NCBI GenBank assembly: GCA_964564735.1
Contig: CAZMCH010000034.1
Coordinates: forward strand, 1 to 38,445
DNA length: 38,445 nucleotides
Origin: CAZMCH01 sp964564735
GTDB taxonomy: Bacteria > Poribacteria > DTPJ01
Direction: 5' to 3'
Positions 34,424-38,445 of this stretch are shown piece after piece (the first letter of the stretch is position 1; the number at the start of each line of letters is the position of its first letter). The notes beneath the pieces were generated by a model that worked only from the letters and a program-made list of their open reading frames with translations, was not told where the DNA came from and searched no databases. A program made the position numbers and the translations under genes.

Positions 34424-34804
34424 ATGCTAAAAATCATTTTGCTGGTTGTTGGTGGTATAGTGATCGTTGCTTCGGGAATGGCTATTTGGGCATATTCTGA
34501 TGTTGTTAAATACAAAGATATATCTATTGGTGAGATAGATCTTAGCGAAATGCCAAATGGGGAATACAAAGGAACTTTTAACGGTGGCAGATTCACAAAC
34601 TCCGTAGAGGTAATTGTAATAGACAACAGGATTGAAAATATAAAACTAATCGATTCTGAAGGGAAAGCTGAAAATCTATATAATCAGATATATGATGAAG
34701 TGAAGAAAAAGCAATCTCTAAAAGTTGATACTGTATCAGGTGCGACAATAACGACAAAGACTGCACTAAAAGCAATTGAAAACGCATTATCCAAAAAAGG
34801 GTAG
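34424..34804 (+). CDS. FMN-binding domain protein with covalent-flavin motif
   Basis: The 126-residue protein has one N-terminal membrane helix (residues 3-24) and a small FMN_bind domain. It runs PNGEYKGTFNGGRF, VEVIVIDNRIENI and DTVSGATITTKTA, where the SGAT motif (residues 105-108; Thr108) is the usual ApbE flavinylation target, as in NqrC/RnfG and extracytoplasmic electron-transfer proteins. No ApbE flavin transferase gene is in the window. The protein probably sits in the periplasm bound to the membrane and carries FMN. Start ATG 34424 has AAAGGGG about 5 bases upstream. The role next to glycoside hydrolases is unclear. Confidence 0.85.
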   Translation: MLKIILLVVGGIVIVASGMAIWAYSDVVKYKDISIGEIDLSEMPNGEYKGTFNGGRFTNSVEVIVIDNRIENIKLIDSEGKAENLYNQIYDEVKKKQSLKVDTVSGATITTKTALKAIENALSKKG

Positions 34805-34813
34805 GATGAAAAA

Positions 34814-34834
34814 GATTCTTCGCTACGCTCAGAA
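34814..34834. repeat. Fragment of a common interspersed repeat (GATTCTTCGCTACGCTCAGA)
   Basis: In the 131-base gap before the fucosidase gene a 21-base word resembles the GATTCTTCGCTxCGCTCAGAATGAC repeat I recall from many bacterial genomes. The rest of that gap shows nothing else besides the ribosome-binding site of the next gene. Confidence 0.4.
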
Positions 34835-34935
34835 GAAGTGAAGGATTTTCTTAGGTTAATATAAGCCATCACAAAGAGGTTAATATTATTCGTTTTATGT
34901 TTGGTATTAAAATACAAAACAAGGAGATATATAAG

Positions 34936-36222
34936 ATGAAATATGAGGCAAATTGGGAATCAATAGACAGCAGACCTTGCCCAAAGTGGTTTGATGAAGC
35001 CAAATTCGGTATTATGTTGCATTGGGGCGTTTATTCAGTCCCAGCATGGTCACCAAAAGGAACATATTCCGAATGGTATTGGGCATCAATGAATAATAAA
35101 GATGGCGATACATGGAAATATCACATCAAAAATTATGGTGAAAACTTCAAATATCAAGATTTTGCACATCTTTTCAAAGCAGAACTATATGATCCAGACG
35201 AATGGGCAGAGATTTTCAAAAATTCAGGTGCAAGATATGTTGTGCCAACATCCAAACATCATGACGGTTTCTGTCTATGGCAAAGCCCCCATAGCTGGAA
35301 TTGGAATAGTGTTGATATTGGACCCCATCGTGATTTATTGGGTGATATGACAAAAGCTATGAGAAACAAGGGCTTGATGATGGGCTTTTATTATTCAATA
35401 TATGAATGGTATCGTCCACTTTATCTAGCAAATCCAGAACGATATGCAGTAGAACACATGATACCACAATTAAAAGATGTAGTGACTCGCTATGAACCAT
35501 CAATTATCTTTACTGATGGTGAATGGGACCACCCAAGCGAAATATGGCATAGTTGCGAGTTTCTCCAATGGCTATTTAATGAATCTCCATGCAAAGATGA
35601 GGTTGTCATAAATGATCGCTGGGGAAAAGAAACTCGAAGCGTTCATGGCGGATATTTCACAACCGAATATGGCGAAGTTGGTTGGGGCAAGGAACTTACA
35701 AAAGGGCGAAAATGGGAGGAATGTCGGGGTATTGGGCGTTCCTTTGGCTATAATCGCAATGAGGCGTTGAGTGATTATGCAACAGCAAAGGATATTATAC
35801 ATTTGCTTGTTGGTATTGTCAGCAAAGGTGGAAATTTAGAGCTAAATGTGGGTCCAACCGCAGATGGTCGCATACCTGTTATTATGCAACAACGCCTATC
35901 AGAGATCGGTGAATGGCTAAAAATCAACGGAGAAGCCATCTATGGAACAAATACTTGGAGACAGATAACCGATGGTGAGTCTGTATGTTATACAGCAAAA
36001 GATAACTCTGTATATGCTATTTGCAGAGAAATACCTAAAGGTGAGTTGATCCTTACAGCACCAAAACCAACCGCAAATGTCTCTGTAAATATTTTGGGTG
36101 TCAATAAGCCTTTGAAATGGAAGCATGAAAACGGCAATTTCATTATTGAATTGCCAGATTCAATAGCAGTAGAAATACCATCATCTCACGCATGTGTTTT
36201 CAAATTATGCGGTGTAGAATAA
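34936..36222 (+). CDS. Alpha-L-fucosidase, GH29
   Basis: GH29 enzymes release L-fucose from glycans with retention. The 428-residue protein starts at ATG 34936, 9 bases after AAGGAG (34921-34926). It has the family entry PKWFDEAKFGIMLHWGVYSVPAW, given as a contiguous landmark in two parts (PKWFDEAKFG and IMLHWGVYSVPAW), KHHDGFCLW, and Asp194 in IIFTDGEWDHP as the predicted nucleophile. The C-terminal beta-sandwich is short. No signal peptide is seen, so a cytoplasmic or unclassified location is possible. It belongs with the GH5-like and FMN-binding genes upstream in a glycan-related run. Confidence 0.9.
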   Translation: MKYEANWESIDSRPCPKWFDEAKFGIMLHWGVYSVPAWSPKGTYSEWYWASMNNKDGDTWKYHIKNYGENFKYQDFAHLFKAELYDPDEWAEIFKNSGARYVVPTSKHHDGFCLWQSPHSWNWNSVDIGPHRDLLGDMTKAMRNKGLMMGFYYSIYEWYRPLYLANPERYAVEHMIPQLKDVVTRYEPSIIFTDGEWDHPSEIWHSCEFLQWLFNESPCKDEVVINDRWGKETRSVHGGYFTTEYGEVGWGKELTKGRKWEECRGIGRSFGYNRNEALSDYATAKDIIHLLVGIVSKGGNLELNVGPTADGRIPVIMQQRLSEIGEWLKINGEAIYGTNTWRQITDGESVCYTAKDNSVYAICREIPKGELILTAPKPTANVSVNILGVNKPLKWKHENGNFIIELPDSIAVEIPSSHACVFKLCGVE

Positions 36223-36236
36223 ATGAATTTAATCTT

Positions 36237-36412
36237 GCCTTCTCCCTTCGATTAGGCATTTTAAAATTAAATATAAAAACTAAACACGGAGGCACAAAGA
36301 CACGAAGTTTGGGAGGAATTGAAATAATTTTTTACTTATTCCTTTATTCCCCGTGACTCCGTGCCTCTGTGTTTTGACCAAATTTGACGATGCCTTAAAT
36401 TAAGGAGAAGGT
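36237..36412. repeat. Nested inverted-repeat element with octamer-periodic arms
   Basis: In the 197-base gap before the PorV-like gene, inner arms 36282-36307 and 36349-36374 are inverted copies of each other (20 of 26 positions match). Both are built from 8-mers like CACGGAGG-CACAAAGA-CACGAAG. Weaker outer arms (36237-36258 and 36391-36412; 15 of 22) bracket them. The right outer arm holds the ribosome-binding AAGGAG of the next gene. It looks like a short MITE-like element. Confidence 0.5.
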
Positions 36413-36419
36413 ATCTTCT

Positions 36420-37253
36420 ATGATAGAGATAAAAACAATCTTAATAATCAGTATTATATGTTTTATTCTTTATCCTTATATTCCTGATATTAAAGCGGAT
36501 ATTTTGCCATTTGAACTCGATCGCCCTTTATATGTCGGCTCACGACCTATTAGTATGGGTAATGCCTTTATATCAATTGCTGATAGTGCAGAATCGGGAT
36601 TCTGGAATCCAGCAGGACTAATACAAAATCAGGGCGTAAGAATTTTTTTTGCAGGTAAAATATGGGATCGTAAATCAGATATTTTTGATTCAAAGTGTAT
36701 TGCTTATTGCTATCGCAATAGTGCATTCTTTTGGGGCAACAAGATCGCGCTTCGGCTTGATAATGATGAGACTCCTGATTTCAATTATTATTCGTATGCA
36801 CATAAGATAAACTCTTATATGGCAGTTGGACTTAGCATTAAATTCAAACGAAAACATCCAAGTGATTATTACCAATTTTTTGGATATGATCCCGCCTATG
36901 ATTTGGGATTTTTACTAAAGGCTGATGGGAATGATTCCGTTGGATTTCTTATACAAAAACTAAGTGGGGAAAAGCAATGGATAGATATTGCAAATATTGG
37001 TTTTTCCCACAAATTATATAGAGATTTGTTAGCATCTACAGACTTGGCTTTCTTACTTAGTGAAAAGAAATTAGAACCGCATATAGGTTTCGAATATTTT
37101 ATAAGACAATGGTTAGCAATAAGGTTTGGAGTATCTAATAAGCTTCCTTCTGCGGGTATTGGATTTATTTTTGGTAGATTAATTATTGATTCAGCTTTGA
37201 TTCGCATAGATGATAATCTATCTGCATTTTTATCTGCACAATTTCAGTTATGA
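36420..37253 (+). CDS. PorV/PorQ-like outer-membrane beta-barrel protein
   Basis: The 277-residue protein has an N-terminal signal peptide (IEIKTILIISIICFILY), then PLYVGSRPISMGNAFISIAD, followed by SAESGFWNPAGL, the N-terminal plug of PorV/PorQ- and FadL-like barrels. The rest is an alternating amphipathic pattern ending in LSAFLSAQFQL, a typical outer-membrane C-terminus with terminal aromatic-proximal residues. It is shorter than full PorV (about 350-400), so some strands may be missing or the protein belongs to a smaller group. Start ATG 36420 follows AAGGAG (36402-36407). Stop overlaps the next start by 4 bases. Confidence 0.7.
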   Translation: MIEIKTILIISIICFILYPYIPDIKADILPFELDRPLYVGSRPISMGNAFISIADSAESGFWNPAGLIQNQGVRIFFAGKIWDRKSDIFDSKCIAYCYRNSAFFWGNKIALRLDNDETPDFNYYSYAHKINSYMAVGLSIKFKRKHPSDYYQFFGYDPAYDLGFLLKADGNDSVGFLIQKLSGEKQWIDIANIGFSHKLYRDLLASTDLAFLLSEKKLEPHIGFEYFIRQWLAIRFGVSNKLPSAGIGFIFGRLIIDSALIRIDDNLSAFLSAQFQL

Positions 37254-37576
37254 ATGACAAAAAATTCTCTATAAAAATTATATCAATAATTATTGTCTTT
37301 ATATTAGTATTTCCACTTAATATCTGGTCTGATATTATAAGTAAGAAAAATACTGGTAAACTGACAATGGTTTTAAGCCTTTCTGCTATGGCTTTTTTCG
37401 TCAAGAAAATTGTCAATAATGACATCAATAAAACCTTAGCAATTCGCAAAGAACTAGGCAAGCCAGACAAACTTATTGTATATCAAGAAGGTTTTGATAA
37501 TTGGCGTTTGGAATGGCATGGAAATTATATTTATGTATTTCGAAACGGGATTTTCTCTCATAAAATAGAGACTTAA
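37250..37576 (+). CDS. Small exported or membrane-anchored protein of unknown function
   Basis: The 108-residue product starts in the ATGA overlap with the upstream barrel gene. It has an N-terminal hydrophobic signal or anchor (FSIKIISIIIVFILVFPL) followed by KNTGKLTMVLSLSAMAFFVKKIV and a short C-terminal beta-rich segment WRLEWHGNYIYVFRNG, resembling small lipoprotein-like domains that bind RHS or barrel partners. I recognise no family. Coupled translation suggests it acts with the barrel. Confidence 0.55.
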   Translation: MNDKKFSIKIISIIIVFILVFPLNIWSDIISKKNTGKLTMVLSLSAMAFFVKKIVNNDINKTLAIRKELGKPDKLIVYQEGFDNWRLEWHGNYIYVFRNGIFSHKIET

Positions 37577-37580
37577 TATT

Positions 37581-38180
37581 ATGGTGTTTAATATGAATCA
37601 TAAGTTCTCAAAGACATTTTTTTTGTTTTTGATATTTATATTTTGCTTTTTATCTATAGTAAATATTTCCTATGCTGGTAGGATTTCTGATATTGATAGA
37701 GATATATTCGGCTATGTGCATGAAGATATGAATAATAAATATCTTGATGAAGTAACCCCTATTATTCAATATATGGGCGATCCGAGATTTTATTTTGGTT
37801 TATGTGCCTTTTTATGTGCCTTTGGAGATGAAAAAATGTCTGAAACTGGAAAACTGGCATTTACGGGCTATTTAGGGGCAGGCGGTATAATATATATCTT
37901 CAAAGAAACTATCAGCAGACCAAGACCTCTTAATATTATAGAAAAGAATTCATTTCCTTCTGGTCATACGACCTTTGCATTTACATTGGCAATAATAGCA
38001 GGACATCAATATCCTAAACTGCGTATTCCACTTTATTTAGGTGCAGTAGGAACAGCTTTTTCACGAGTTTATCTTGGCAGACATTATCCAAGTGATGTTC
38101 TTGCAGGAGCAATTATAGGCGTTTTAACTGGGGTTGGCATTATATATTTTAATGAACCAATACTACGCTTTTCGTTTTGA
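37581..38180 (+). CDS. PAP2-family phosphatase
   Basis: The 199-residue protein has a signal segment (residues 8-31) and the three PAP2 motifs: KETISRPRP (108-116), PSGHT (126-130, catalytic His129) and SRVYLGRHYPSD (161-172, His168 and Asp172), all intact. It is predicted to be a membrane or periplasmic phosphatase for lipid phosphates such as undecaprenyl pyrophosphate or phosphatidylglycerol phosphate. An ATG at 37593 is an alternative start; ribosome-binding sites are weak for both. It follows the small protein gene by 4 bases. Confidence 0.88.
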   Translation: MVFNMNHKFSKTFFLFLIFIFCFLSIVNISYAGRISDIDRDIFGYVHEDMNNKYLDEVTPIIQYMGDPRFYFGLCAFLCAFGDEKMSETGKLAFTGYLGAGGIIYIFKETISRPRPLNIIEKNSFPSGHTTFAFTLAIIAGHQYPKLRIPLYLGAVGTAFSRVYLGRHYPSDVLAGAIIGVLTGVGIIYFNEPILRFSF

Positions 38181-38262
38181 TGAATTGCCAAAAGCTTTCT
38201 TTTAAATAATACAAATATTAGGCTTATAGTATAACGTGAGTTCGACGTAAAAAATTATATTT

Positions 38263-38287
38263 ACCACCAAGACACCAAGACACAAAG
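38263..38287 (+). repeat. Octamer-periodic repeat, third copy
   Basis: The sequence reads as ACCACCAAGA-CACCAAGA-CACAAAG, three imperfect 8-mers of the form CAC(C/A)AAGA. It matches the arms of the element at 36282-36374. Confidence 0.6.
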
Positions 38288-38346
38288 CAAAAAATAAGAT
38301 TGAAGATTAAAAGATTGAAGCTTTTTAATGCTGCAAAAAAGGAATA

Positions 38347-38370
38347 GACCGCTGATTTTCGCTGATTTTT
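38347..38370 (+). repeat. CGCTGATT-type tandem repeat
   Basis: Two tandem copies of CGCTGATTTT follow GAC. The same word family occurs, inverted, at the right end of the 15703-15810 element. Confidence 0.5.
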
Positions 38371-38445
38371 TAGCCAGATGAAATCAGAGTATAGACTATT
38401 GAAAATAAATGGTTTTCTTGTAAAAATGCAATGTTAAAGATTTAA

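Larger units (their letters stand above)
38181..38445. other. Noncoding tail rich in short repeats
   Basis: No gene is seen. Octamer-periodic words (38263-38287) and a tandem CGCTGATTTT pair (38347-38370) are the only structures. The sequence AACGTGAGTTCGACG near 38232 also resembles repeated words in other genomes, but has no second copy here. Confidence 0.6.

Noticed and set aside
38263..38287. CRISPR array in octamer-periodic sequences
   Set aside because: The 8-base units are tandem without spacers, too few, and no cas genes are present.

Overview
The window is AT-rich, densely coded DNA from an uncultivated Gram-negative bacterium. It has an outer-membrane barrel protein, Tat- and Sec-type signal peptides and many ribosome-binding sites close to AGGAGG. 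Gene content (SpoIVB/S55 peptidase, LamG protein ending in a WGQIK-like tail, UROD-like and GSA-like enzymes, GH29, GH4, UPF0182, DUF4175-like protein) recalls Candidatus Poribacteria or a related lineage. That placement is a recollection of gene content and was not tested by a search.

Layout. 1-172: end of a type III pantothenate kinase. 241-8432: a plus-strand run with an S55-type peptidase, a TIGR04255-like protein, a secreted beta-propeller, a small SAM methyltransferase, a restriction-modification locus (methylase, nuclease, methylase) and an antitoxin without a toxin. 8536-15592: purine genes purQ (broken) and purL (intact), interrupted by a tRNA-Met on the minus strand, a GH4 glycosidase plus ROK kinase pair, a DUF559 nuclease enclosed by inverted repeats, and a winged-helix gene split by one stop codon. 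15851-22326: a minus-strand block with a hydroxyacid dehydrogenase, a UROD-like protein, a GT39 membrane glycosyltransferase, a DUF2207 membrane protein and a LamG protein. 22567-31583: plus-strand metabolic genes (Tat aldo/keto reductase, GSA-like aminotransferase, TPP enzyme), with a PIN toxin-antitoxin pair flanked by a 33-bp duplication of the TPP gene start, then membrane proteins and a C_GCAxxG protein. 31625-38180: a DUF4175-like membrane protein, a GH5-like hydrolase, a flavinylation-target FMN-binding protein, an alpha-L-fucosidase, a PorV-like barrel, a small secreted protein and a PAP2 phosphatase. 38181-38445: noncoding, rich in short repeats.

The most notable structure is the small repeat and mobile-DNA layer. 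A roughly 450-bp unit consists of little more than a Vsr/DUF559-type nuclease gene between inverted palindromic repeats that supply its ribosome-binding site and its last codons; a third, solo copy lies just upstream of purL. A PIN toxin-antitoxin cassette sits between two copies of the TPP gene start. Several unrelated short interspersed repeat families (octamer-periodic, CGCTGATT-type and REP-like hairpins) occupy most of the larger gaps. Two genes beside this layer, purQ and the Mrr_N-like gene, are disrupted, so either this region is eroding or the assembly needs checking there.
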